Below, one piece after another: positions 53,516 through 64,000 of a stretch of DNA of 64,000 nucleotides (within the stretch, counting starts at the first letter, position 1; every line of letters starts with the position of its first letter). This stretch comes from Todiramphus chloris collaris. Taxonomy: Eukaryota > Chordata > Aves > Coraciiformes > Alcedinidae. Both the position numbers and the translations under genes were made by a program. The DNA is taken from NCBI GenBank assembly GCA_025345505.1, contig JANVCC010000056.1:1295049-1359048 (forward strand), written 5' to 3'. A model generated the notes under the pieces. The model was not told the DNA's origin and searched no databases. It saw only the letters and a list, made by a program, of their open reading frames with translations.

Positions 53516-56424
53516 TGGGGAAGGGGAATAGCAAAATGAACTGCCATCATATCTTTCACCTTACCTTCTACCTTACCTCCCAAAGGAAAGACAGATAATT
53601 CCTTAAAACCAAAATTATTGATATATTGTTCTATATTAATACCTTTAATGTTTTTAAGGAAGTCCTGCCTAGACACAGTTGCTCAGAATATCAACTGCAT
53701 ACTGAACTCACACATTTGCTCTACCTTGAAGACAAAAATTACTCTACATTAGTTTACTGTTGAGCATGTATATTCATGTGTATGTGTGTGTATGCACATA
53801 ATTTTGAGTATCACTCTGTACTGGTATGAAGAAAGCTAAGTATGGGCTAATGTCAGAAGCCTGAAGAACTTCAAATGTTTTTAAAAAAGAAGTTTCTTAA
53901 GGACCTGTCTATTAATCATCAACCAAAAGTCACACTGGAATTATAAACATTATACAGTGGTCATTCCCTTGCCCTTCATTTCACTCAACAAACAACTACA
54001 GTGTGTTTAGTACAACACAAAGTACTCATACCTTCTAATCTATCAGTAGCTAATGTATCTATATCTAAATGTATAAATATATATCCATACAAATATATAT
54101 TTATGCATATATACTTACACACAAACTCAGTGCATGTTTGGATTTGCATTTTAGGTATGAAATATTGAAGTTACATACAATTTCTACATTTAGCTTATAA
54201 TTTTAACTGGGTCCAGACTAATTCCTAATGAAATCAATGAGGGAAAAAACCAAACCAAAACACCTCCACCAAAAAACCTTCCTCAGTCTCCCTGAAGAAG
54301 ACAGCATGTTAAAACTATCTTTACCCACAACAAATAGCATCTTATTTATTTCTGCTAGAGAAGTATTTATCAGTAAGGCCACCAAGAATTACCTGATGTA
54401 TGCCAGAATATTCAGAGCATCGAATTTTTAAAATCTAAAACCTTGCATTGAGCATTTTTAATGGTTTCTAAAGAACATTAATCAGAAAATAATAAAACTT
54501 GGAACACTTTCTGGGAAATCGTTATAATGTTGTTATTATGAAAAATCCACAGGATAGACTTCCTTAATTAGCATATTGGTCTACAAACATTTAAGTCCTT
54601 CTCTGTCTTCTCCGCCATAAAAAGAATTTCTTACCCATGCTTCCAAAGGTCTATTTCAGGCACTATCAATCCTCCTAACCCCACAAGCTGTGTCCCAGTA
54701 TCTTCATGTGGCCCCCAGCCAAAAGAAATACACTATTTACCCGAGAGAAGCAAAGTGAGACTTCTGAGAGCAGCTCAGAAGCAGGAGATGACAACAGCTC
54801 TCTACAAGCCTCACCACACTGCTGTAAAAAGGAACTGAATTGTTGCCCAGATCACAGGGACAGTTAATGTCAGCCTCCAATCCCAGAAATAAGGATCACC
54901 TAGCATAAAAGCATAACACTACTGCTTGTCACATGGCAATCACAACAAAGGATGTTCACCTAAATCACTCAGAAGCTGAGGAATATTCAGGTGAACAAAC
55001 TGTCCGCATTTCTGTATTTCATACCTGTCCTTGTTCCACATCTATTCCTGTGATCTTATTTCCAACATTTCATTCCAGACTCATCAATTTCCCTCAGCAA
55101 ACATATGAAAACAATCTCCTTTTTAGTTGCCTTTCAACACCAGTCACAAGGCAGATGCCAACAGAATTCTGACCAATTGGTATTTCAAATGTCTGATGTT
55201 CTGCAGCACAGCTCCTTGGAACAGCTGCCAATTGGTTTTGACATACAAGGTGCACTAATGTATTATACAAATTGGGGGATGAAGACACCTAGCATATTGA
55301 TTTATATAGATGTTCTTAAGAAAAACATTTTCAAATTCCACATTTTTTCCCAGAACTAGATATATCAGTAACTGAGTATCAGCTGTCTTCAAATATTACA
55401 GACTGAGAACACAAACCTAGAATATAGAAGTTTTCTGCTTGAAAGTTTTGATCACTGCAAAGATCTGAATTAAAAAAATAGATGTCACTGATGTTAATTC
55501 AACCAGTATTAATTCTTCTTTTTACTTAGAACATCTTGAGATTTGTATCTTATTAATAAATTAATATAAAACATTGATTTAAAAAGATCTTATAATCTCA
55601 ACGTAAGAGAAAAGAACAGGTTAGCACCAAGAACTTGCTAATGTGCCTTAATGTGCTGCTAGCAAGTTTCCTGAAAGGTATTTCTGAAGCAGATAAAAAA
55701 ACTCACGTTATGAAGGCTGGCAGATGTATAGGGACAAACCTGCCAGAATTACTTGATTGTGCTGACAAGCAGAACTTACAATGTCAACATATTGCTGAAT
55801 TTCTGAGAGGTGGATGAGGGGTGGGGGGAGAATAAAAAAAAAAAAAAAAAAGGCAACCAGAGCCCAGGCAGCAAATATTAAACTCTTATATTAATTTGAA
55901 TTTCTTTTTTATCAGTGTAACTAAACATTACCTCCTATCAATAGTATAGTTTCAAGGCTTCTTTGGCAGTTTGTTAAGTACAGGAGCAATTAACATTAAC
56001 CCAGATTACTATCTTGTACGCAAAATTTGGTGGCTTGAATTAAATATAACCTTATAGGGAAAAAAAAAAATACAACTTGTAGGAGTCTCTGAAATCAGAC
56101 TGTTATTCCAGCTGGTGCTCAGAGTAGTCTAAGTATTTGCTTTCAGTTGAACAGGAAAATACCAGGTCAAGTTCACAAAGAAAAAGTTTCCAAATTTACA
56201 TATTGGCTAATACCTTAGCTTTTCAAAAATGTTAACTTTAAGATCAAAGGAACTTTTCTTTACATTTATCTATCTTTTTCCCTAGTGACAACTAAATACC
56301 TGCTAGTTTAATTTGTGACACTTTACAGACACAATAATAAGGTGGTGTATTCATTAAAGATGTATCTCTCTGACTGAACCACAGAAATAAGACCATTTAT
56401 TGCTGTTTTCCCTACTAAATCAAA

Positions 56425-56691
56425 TTTATTAGCATTTCTAATGTCTTACATGCAGACAATTTAAATAAAAGAATAATTGTTAATTGAAACATTTCCCACT
56501 CCTAAAGAAACTACTGTGAGCTATATTCATTAGCTTTTGTGCTCTGTCCAACATAGTAGTTTCACCTGGCATATCATGTCTAAAGTATAATCTTTCTCCA
56601 GACTCCAGTGCTTCCGAGACATTGACCAGCAGTTCACCAGAAGCCACTCCGCCTTCATGTAGGGTAGCCAATAAAAAATTAGCAACTTTCC
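56425..56691 (-). other. Candidate terminal exon, unidentified
   Basis: From an acceptor-like tttaaag|GG at about 56692 the minus strand reads KVANFLLATLHEGGVASGEL and continues to a stop at 56482-56480. AATAAA (56430-56425) follows about 50 nt later. Codons show a strong excess of G in first position, a coding-like trait. The frame is also open further upstream to about 56782. I recognise no family. It could be an alternative 3' end of CPEB3, a relic of a retrocopy, or chance. Confidence 0.25.
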
Positions 56692-58101
56692 CTTTAAACA
56701 GAATGAAGCAGCAAAATGAAATTTCAAGGCTGACTATAAGGTGCCCTCTTTGAATGTGACTGGAAAGTGCAGAGGGATACACGTATTTTAGTTCAACAAT
56801 CTCTTCAAGTAATGGAGGGAGGGCTGTTTGTTTGGGGTTTGGTGTTTTGTTTTTTTTACTTTGTTTCTAATCCTAAACATCAATCTACATGCAATTCTTA
56901 CCATACTAATTAGTTTTAAATGTTTGAGAATTCATACTTTGAGAAAATTATTACCTAAACACACAGCATATACAAATGATTTCACTGTATTTCAAAACCA
57001 AAATTTCAATTTGTCTGAGGCTAAAAAAAGCTAATGTAGAAGAAATTTGGAATTCATTTCACCTTGTATAGATATAACTTCAAGTGCTTGCTCTGCTTTT
57101 TTCAACTTAAAATGGATTTCACGCCATGACAGGTTTCATTCTGCACTAAAATTGCAAATCTTTTATGTGGCCCAGTTTCAGCTGCAATTGATCTGCTTTG
57201 TCGTCACAGATAGAAAAAACAGTGCAGGGCACTGCAGCTTTAAATATTTCAGAGCTATGTAGCTAGTAAATAGACTCCATTGCAATATGGCTCTGAAGGT
57301 CGTGTCCTATTGTCTCTTTTCTCTGCAAATATTTTGAACAGCACAAAATGGTTTATTTTATACAATACGTCCCTACCATTTCTAAATCATGTCAACTGTA
57401 TTAGGCATTTCCTTACTGGAAAGGACAGATACGCCACTCTTTCCATACACACCCACGCTGCTTCTAGATGTATTCAAAACGTCAGCTGTGAATATGACAG
57501 CAGGGTATACATATCAGGCATATACAACTTTTCATATGTATACCTTATGCGAACAGACCCCTCGTTAAATCCCATCACAACATAAGGATGATTAGTTACT
57601 TCTCTGGTGATAAAATAATTAACTGGATTTCAGGTCAAAAAGCATCTTTGGTTAAAATTAACAGGCCAGTTATAAAACTGAAGCCAGCAATTTTAACATC
57701 TCCTGCTTCTCACATATGGGAAGACAAGAAAAAAAAATTAACACACAGCACCAAGAGAACATAATCTGCCAAACCTGCTTTTCATGATGCTACCTTTCAG
57801 ATGCTAAAAAACCCCAAACAAAATCCCAAAAAGAAAAAAAAACCAAAACCCCAAGCAGCCATGTCACATTAAAGAATAAACTACAAGAAAAATAAGACTA
57901 TAAACCTTAAGCCAGAATTTGAAATATTCGTGTACGGACTCCCTAGGGTCAACCCCACTTCTTTCATATAAGGTGACTATTTGATGCACGTATGAGTTAA
58001 GAGATGCCTCTGGGGTAGAGCCGTAATGTGAAATACACCCTTGCCAAAACCACAAGTTTGAGATAGCTGTCACCACATAGAAGGTGCATGTAGTCATTTA
58101 C

Positions 58102-59012
58102 CTGAAAAGGCAACAGATTGTTGCCATTGTCCGTCCTGAAGGCGTTGTCTTCCATCCAGGATTTGGGGGTTAAGGGTGCAGCCCGTGGGAACTTCGGAGG
58201 GGCAATGACATTGCTGGAGAATGGTTTTTTAAGGGGTGAAATGGGATTGAGGGGGGAGGGTACACCAACCCCCACTCCCACACCGACCCCCACTCCAACT
58301 GCCCTTCGAGGGTCCCTACCAGCCTGCAGCCCACCCCAAGGGTTGGAAGGTGTACTCCAAGCTGCATTTTGATGGTTATTCCAGCTGGAGGAGGAAGAAG
58401 AGGAGGCAGAGGAGGAAGACGGCTTGCTGGTCATGATGGGCTGATGGCTGTAAGCAGCATTTCTCTGGGCAAAAGGTGCCTGATTAGGGCTTACAGGTGA
58501 CCGCCGCTGCTGCTGCTGCTGAGCTTGCTGCTGCTGCTGCTGCTGCTGATGTTGGTGGTGTTGAGTCTGAGCTAGGCCAATTTGAGGTGAGAAAGTGCCA
58601 CCAAATACAGGGTTGACGTGGTGTGGAAAATTCTGGAAAAGCATTGTCCCATTGACTGGAGTAATCCCTTGGAAAAAGCTATCATCCACTGTGTTTGTGG
58701 TCCCTGTAGACCAAGTGCTGCCGAAGGAGGGAGACAAGGAGGTGCCGGCTGCAGGTTCTTGTTGAGGCTGGTGAAAGCTCAAGCCAGGCAAAATGGGAGA
58801 CTCCATCTGCATCTTCTCTTTGCTATTTTGGGAAGGAGCCGATGTGCCGATACTAGTCACTGAACTGTTGTCTTCTGGTTTGGGTGTCTCCGACGAGATG
58901 GGTGTAGAGGGGGCTTCTGCTGAGTTTGGATCTTGCTGCTGTTGCTGCCGCTGCTGCTGGGGCTGGGCTTTGCTTTTGTCCATCAGTAAATCATCCTGCA
59001 TGGTTTGCGCAG
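58102..59012 (-). CDS. CPEB3: CPEB3 first coding exon (residues 1-300, 5'UTR end)
   Basis: CPEB3 is a sequence-specific RNA-binding translational regulator that acts on dendritic and other mRNAs. The exon begins after an acceptor (Py tract, then CAG) at 59013-59015, carries 11 nt of 5'UTR, and opens with ATG at 59001-58999 in a good context (A at -3). It encodes exactly 300 codons and stops at the donor CAG|gtaaat, phase 0. Visible landmarks: start MQDDLLMDKSK; Gln runs at about residues 152-159 and 161-165 split by one Ala; a Ser run at about 195-206; a Val-Gly repeat at about 235-247; and conserved blocks GITPVNGTMLFQNFPHHV and SPLNPISPLKKPFSSNV. The Met-Gln-Asp-Asp start and Val-Gly tract fit CPEB3 rather than CPEB4 or CPEB2, by recall of those families. 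The reading frame continues a little upstream past the acceptor, but that part is intronic. This domain is disordered and prion-like in known orthologues and controls aggregation and repression. Confidence 0.96.
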
Positions 59013-59354
59013 CTGAAACAGTAGGGGAAAAAAAACCACAAAGACAAATTATTATCATCGGCATTCATAACACAAATGAGGCTGCTTTAATCATTTGCTG
59101 GCCAAAAATCCTGTCCTATTCCTAGTGCTATGCTACAGTAAATTGCAAGGCAAACCCGTAATCTTCCCCCTCCCCCATTTAGCAATATGCAACTTTTGAT
59201 CGTGCTAGATTGTCTTTAAAATATTTAAGATGCTTCACCCTTTTTGATGCCTTGTTTCCCTTCAGTCTAAATGAGAGATGTGCTTATAGGGTAGAGATAT
59301 ACAGCAATTTCGCCACGTCTCTTTTCTCTTACACCGGAACTCAGAGCTCTCACC
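59013..59354 (-). other. CPEB3: Likely 5'UTR intron before the first coding exon
   Basis: A pyrimidine-rich acceptor (TTTTTTTTCCCCTACTG then TTTCAG) directly precedes the 59012 exon start, so the 5'UTR is spliced. The intron's start is uncertain. It is 342 bp if the donor at 59353-59352 is used, and much longer if the leader exon lies beyond this window. A second possible donor (gtaaga) is near 59332. Confidence 0.45.
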
Positions 59355-59800
59355 CTGCAATGAGAAACTGATTCTGGTTCCTGTTTTTCCAAGCACCCTC
59401 CTCCTCCTCCTCCTCCTCCACCTCCTCCCCCTGGTTATTTGCATACGTCAATAAATACTGCTGCGTCCTTCAGCAAGGTTAAAAAGACACCAGTCTTCAC
59501 TCTTCTCCACCCCCTTTTCTATTAGGGGACCTTTAAAGGAGACGGGTACCGATTTTCCTTAATCAACAAACAAGCTTTCAATTATTTCAGTTTACCAGAG
59601 AGAAAGCACACGCTCACTCTCGCACTGACACAGGAGCGGTTCTTAGCTGCACAATCGTTCTCTGGTCTTTTTCTGCCGCCCAGCTCGCTGCTTGCTTAGG
59701 ACACGAGAAGCGATCGCAATGACGGAGCGGGGGCAGGGGAGGGGGGGCGATGTGGAGACACTTCGTGTACAAAGCCACCGATGAGCGTTGTATTTTCCTT
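59355..59800 (-). promoter_or_regulatory. Possible CPEB3 promoter and 5'UTR exon region
   Basis: This patch is richer in G+C and CpG than its surroundings, with roughly 15 CpG in 59610-59800 against very few elsewhere. On the minus strand it has an octamer ATGCAAAT (59444-59437), a CRE-like TGACGTA (59450-59444) and an AT box TATTTATT (59457-59450). About 100 nt further downstream a consensus donor CAGG|gtgaga ends a possible leader exon at 59354, which could splice to the acceptor before 59012. In mammals the main CPEB3 promoter is well upstream of the first coding exon, so this may instead be an alternative promoter or enhancer. Confidence 0.35.
59396..59431 (+). repeat. (CTC)n microsatellite
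   Basis: About ten CTC units with one interruption (CCACCTCC), giving a G/A-rich GAG repeat on the CPEB3 sense strand. It lies about 400 bp upstream of the first coding exon, beside a possible promoter or 5'UTR exon, so length changes could affect an untranslated leader. Confidence 0.9.
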
Positions 59801-62800
59801 CAGTGACCTTACCATCTTTACGTGTAAAACGCTATTTTACATCAAACCAGTCCTTTCCTTAAAGGTATTTCTACTCGTTGCATTTCTATATATATGAAAT
59901 GATCAGCAATTTGTTCATTTGAAAAAAGGAAAAAAAAAAAAAAAAGGTCAAAATAAGCAGAACTGGAAGGTATTATTAGACTATGATGTTTCTGACACTT
60001 TCACAATGAAAAATAAAATGGGGCAAATAGAAATACTTAAAATATTGACATGCCACATTCAGAAAGCTATGCATTACTAGTGATGCAAATTATTTGCTAA
60101 ATCAATACATAAGTTTAAACTTTAAAAAGTAAATGTATCTAGAATGGTTGAGTCTTATATCTGCAAGAAAAGGTGCTTCATATGAAAAAGGACAGATCCT
60201 ATAATTTGTTATTATTTTGAAACACGATAGTAATAATACACATACAGACATCAATGAACAGCAATTGTATGAAACTAGAACGGGAACCTCAACATTCTGC
60301 AGATTTTTAGTCAATTGAAGAGATCATTCTAAATCTCAAAAGTATTTTAAATCAGCCCAAAATCACTTAATTAACTAGGTCAAAGATGGTCATTGCTGAA
60401 TACCCAATTGCATTTCTGTTGAGTTAATCATATGACATGTAAATTACTACGATTGCATTTTTTTTTTAGGATTCCTGTTTTAATGTAACAAAGTTATGCC
60501 AAATCAATTAACTGTTTAAGAAAGGTAGCAAAGAGTGAAATCAACAACGCTTTCCTTTTTGACATTAACAGCTTTCAGATGGTCCATGTGTACCTTTAAC
60601 ATTTTTGTTTCTTTTTTCTTCCTTTTGCATCTCTGCTGAGCCATAGGCACACTTTTTAGTTAAAATGAATGTCAGGACAGGTTTCTGCTATCAATTAAGT
60701 TACTGCTCATGCTCCTTCTTATTTACCTGCTCAATATGTAAACTGAACACCAATGGTTCATGAACAGGCTATGCAGCAAGACAACATTAAGGCAAGTTAA
60801 GAAGAATGGAGTAAACCATTGCATCTGTAACAGGCAGCTTTGCTGATGGGGGTGCAGGAAACCTTGTGAGGCAGTTTAAAGCAATACTGCAGTAAGCCGT
60901 AATATACCAAGCTCTGTGTAGCTTCCCGCTAGCTTCATTTCTATCAAAATCACTATTACTCCTAAGGCTACATGAAATTACTGATGATTCTATATCAGAG
61001 AGAGAAAAAGATTATAGGTATGCCTCCCTTGGTTCTGAGCTATCAGTATAAAAATACATTCAGAGAGAAAAACATAGCAGCTGAAATGTTAAAAATCTGT
61101 TGTCAATAAAGTATATTTAAATCAGTTAGTCACCAGGTTATCTATAGTGGCTAGCACAGCACTTGCTTCAGTTATGTACCTTGACTTGTCTAGCTGGTTT
61201 TGAACTTTATCCTAAGGACTGTAATCTACATTCATTTTCATATTGCTTCTTAAAGGTAAAAACCACTGCACGATTCAACCCTCTTGTCAAGGTCAAGACC
61301 TACCTGAAGCCAGCCTGAGTGGAAAAACAGTGGATAATAAACTACTTTGAAAGACAGGCCAGCCAACATCTAATGTTGGACTAATATGCAGTACCTCTTG
61401 ATTATTTGCTGGTGTAAGTATTTGTACAAATTTACAATCTAGCACAGGAAATCTATATCCCCATAGCAATAGAAGCTCCATTTGCATGCAGTAACCCACA
61501 CAGTCAACACAGAAATTTTTAAGGAAGTTACCTTTGGATTTTCTGTATTTAAAGATCAACAAAATGACAGTGTGTTTATTTTCTTCCTTCAGATTTGGTA
61601 TATGACAAATAGTCGACCACTCTCTCGACCACACTTTGACAACTGAAAGCTTTCAGCGCATGCTCTCCCAAGGAATCATGGGGTTTGAAGTCCTATCTAT
61701 AGGTGGAATTCACTGCTGCCTATCCTGAAAGGAAGAGGGCTCAAAACGCAAAAAAAAAAAAAATACATGCACACTCCTCTTCCCAGGGAAAACTGATGCA
61801 GTCTGAATCATCAGCTCTGAGAAAATAAGTATCTGTTAGATTGAGCTGAAAGTGAGTAATTAAATAAGTGTTTTAAACAGTTTAATTTATAAACCAACAT
61901 GAAATAGCGACCTATTCAGAACACCAATTACTAGACAAAGAAATAGTTCTAGTATTTCCACGCTTCCTTCCAACCCCCAAACTTCTAGTATAAGAAATTA
62001 ATTATGAGCTCATACCAAATATATGGCTATTACAATGGAGATTGTGCCATGTTGCTTAGATGAAGAAAATATTAAATAATCATGTCATAATTTCTAAAAA
62101 TATTCTGAAACTCAAACACAAATAGGTTGAGAATTAAAATCTAAAAGAAATAAAAATCAACACAAGTGAAAAGTTGTACTATTTAAATAATCTCCAATTT
62201 CCAAGATACCACTTTTTTATTACCAGGTTATTGTTACTATGCTGAAAACTCTACCAAAAAAATAAGCTACTCAGAAAAAAGAGAAAGGTTCAAATTTCAC
62301 TATTAACATTCAATCTACTCAGTAAACTGTGGTTTCACAATTCAACTACCTGCCTTCCACTACCCACGTATCTCCAACCTCCACATCAATACACAGCCTG
62401 ATACAAGTTCCTCTCATACGATTTTATTAATTGATGATTAATGTAGGTCAGGTAAAGTTTTCAGAATTTTGTTTACTGACACTTGTGTTGTCTTGTACTG
62501 GCTCATGAATTATATTTATTCTGTATAATTATTCATAATGTTAATTATGCAGGATCAAATACAAATTCTTGTACAGAAATGACAGTTGAATTCAGAAGTG
62601 TGACAGTATTAGTTTAATAAAAGTTCAGGCTGATTTTTCAAAGGATGAAATATGCATCATTTTACGAGTGAGATGACAAGCTGAGAAAGATAAATTAGGT
62701 CAGTTGAAAATGGATTGTTGAAACACTTATGTTTATGTTGGACTGTATGGACTGCCTGCCTTGAATCAATGCTGTAATTAAGAGTTTCTTAACACTTGCT

Positions 62801-64000
62801 GTAACCTGTTTGTGCTACTCTGAATCATTAAGGGCAGGAAAACTTACAGCAGTTGAAAATACATTTGTTGAAATAACCCAGTTATCACAGAGCTGGCTCT
62901 AGGTGTTCTGTGTCCCTCATTTATGTCCCTATTTATTTCTGGTTTATTGCTTTTCAGATGATTTGAGGATTTTTGTGGAAAGGACAGCACTCTTACTGTC
63001 AGTTCTTCCTGGGAGAGAGTTTCACTTTGATTATTAAGATAAGGAGAGTGCTCATTATGATATTCATAAATGGAGAAGCACTCCAGAAAATCGGAATGTA
63101 AAGATAGTTTTTGATAACTAGCCACTACAAGAAAACCGATTTTTTTTTTCTACTAGCCAACCCTTTTGTAACTGGAAGTTAAAAGATAGTAACAACAGCT
63201 GTATTAGAACACAAGAGTTTAATTTAATGTGGTATCTGAATTACTTGATCTGGGAGAGTTCCAAAGAAACAAATATAAGAAAGATTCAAATAAGCCTAGC
63301 TAACTAAATTAACGTTATATTGAGTGTATTTTTCTTCTATGAAATTCATTATGAAGCAATTTAAGCGTACTGTGACTAACAAATCATGCTAGTCTTTCTG
63401 CCAGAAAGTGAATAAACCCAACTAGCTTGAAGGTTAAAATGAAATATTATTAATATTTATGAATATATTGGATATATATTATATTACAAATATGTGAATA
63501 TTATGAATATAAAATGAAATGTTACTAAAAAAATTATTCGTATTATTGTACGAATATTTTTCTGTTTTAGATTTGTTTCATTTTAGCTACATTGAGGGCT
63601 CCTTGTCCTTTTAAATATTGAATGAAGTAGATTAAAATGCCTAACTGATCTTGAAATTTAATTTTGCATATTACTATCATAGCAGTCAAAATGCAGTTTT
63701 GTCAAAATAGAATGCTTCTATATTGCCTACCAGGTGTTCACTATTTGACCTATTTGACATAATCCTAAGAATAAAACCAGCCTCCCTATTTCCATTTACA
63801 GAGTTTGAGAATAAGTGTATAAAACCTAAGCATTTGGCAAGTTTAGGTAATCAGTGTTCCCTGGCTAATAGACAATGCACTTATTCCAGAGCAAGCTTAG
63901 AAACTCCGATACCTAATATTGCTCTTGCATTTCATGAACAGCTGTAATTGGGACAGCACGTATTAGGTTCTCTTCCAAGAACTCATGCCCATATGGTTTA
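59801..64000. other. Upstream or 5'-intronic sequence, no gene recognised
   Basis: AT-rich sequence with A runs (59929-59945, 61751-61763), an AT-rich patch at 63440-63545, and a small cluster of promoter-like motifs at 61643-61690 reported as a finding. No exon of CPEB3 or of its usual vertebrate neighbour MARCHF5 was recognised. Confidence 0.6.

Larger units (their letters stand above)
36498..58101 (-). other. CPEB3: CPEB3 intron after the first coding exon, 21.6 kb
   Basis: Largest intron in the window. In mammals the corresponding intron holds the HDV-like CPEB3 ribozyme; I saw no match to its G-rich start or nested stems here. It contains the assembly gap, several A/C-rich tracts (near 40.3, 45.2, 47.2, 49.1, 53.5, 54.2 and 57.8 kb), an (AT)n at 51066-51084, a hairpin at 39935-39963, and exon-like segments at 39570-39809 (+) and 56480-56691 (-). 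Confidence 0.88.

Noticed and set aside
55635-55817. 60-codon + strand frame with a coding-like peptide
   Set aside because: No acceptor, donor or poly-A signal in register, and no recognised family.
36498-58101. The HDV-like self-cleaving CPEB3 ribozyme known from the mammalian intron
   Set aside because: I saw no G-rich 5' start with the matching nested stems on the minus strand, and the ribozyme is reported as mammal-specific. A covariance-model search would settle it.
57997-58101. Continuation of the first CPEB3 exon frame to a stop near 57997
   Set aside because: It lies past the donor CAG|gtaaat; the family peptide resumes exactly at the 36497 exon in phase 0.
58118-58863. + strand frames across the first CPEB3 exon
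   Set aside because: They are antisense shadows of the GC-rich coding exon.
59002-59064. N-terminal extension of CPEB3 upstream of MQDDLL
   Set aside because: This frame crosses the acceptor and Py tract at 59013-59035, so it is intronic; the family start is at 59001.

Overview
The window is a piece of a bird genome carrying the 5' half of the coding region of CPEB3 (cytoplasmic polyadenylation element-binding protein 3), transcribed from the minus strand. Bird is inferred from three CR1 LINE fragments with typical avian 3' ends, long AT-rich introns, and a CPEB3 whose N-terminal spacer is a near-pure glutamine run. The species cannot be told. A 100-base N gap lies at 38945-39044.

Layout, right to left in the direction of transcription. 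59355-64000 is upstream sequence or 5' intron, with a short CpG-rich, motif-bearing patch at about 59430-59800 that could be a promoter. 58102-59012 is the first coding exon: 11 nt of 5'UTR plus residues 1-300, holding the polyQ, poly-Ser and Val-Gly tracts of the prion-like N-terminal domain. After a 21.6 kb intron come exons at 36338-36497 (with an internal alternative donor 69 nt upstream), 27489-27545 (57 nt), 14322-14345 (a 24-nt microexon), 9681-9848 (with an alternative acceptor 27 nt inside) and 7733-7822. The frame is open through all six exons, about 466 codons. The window ends inside RRM1: the RNP2 strand is present, while RNP1, RRM2, the ZZ-type zinc-binding domain and the 3'UTR lie beyond position 1.

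The exons join as follows. The 300-residue exon supplies the aggregation-prone regulatory domain. The next four exons form a linker built from modules that all split codons at the same place (phase 1), so each can be included or skipped without breaking the frame. The last two exons start RRM1, which binds U-rich 3'UTR elements.

Over 97% of the window is intronic or upstream sequence. It holds CR1 fragments, many A/C-rich low-complexity tracts (mostly on the + strand), homopolymers, short perfect inverted repeats, and several exon-like open segments on both strands that I could not assign. The exon-like segments are reported as weak candidates because such segments also arise by chance in 64 kb. 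I found no clear sign of an undescribed system; the most informative structure is the in-frame splice switchboard in the CPEB3 linker.
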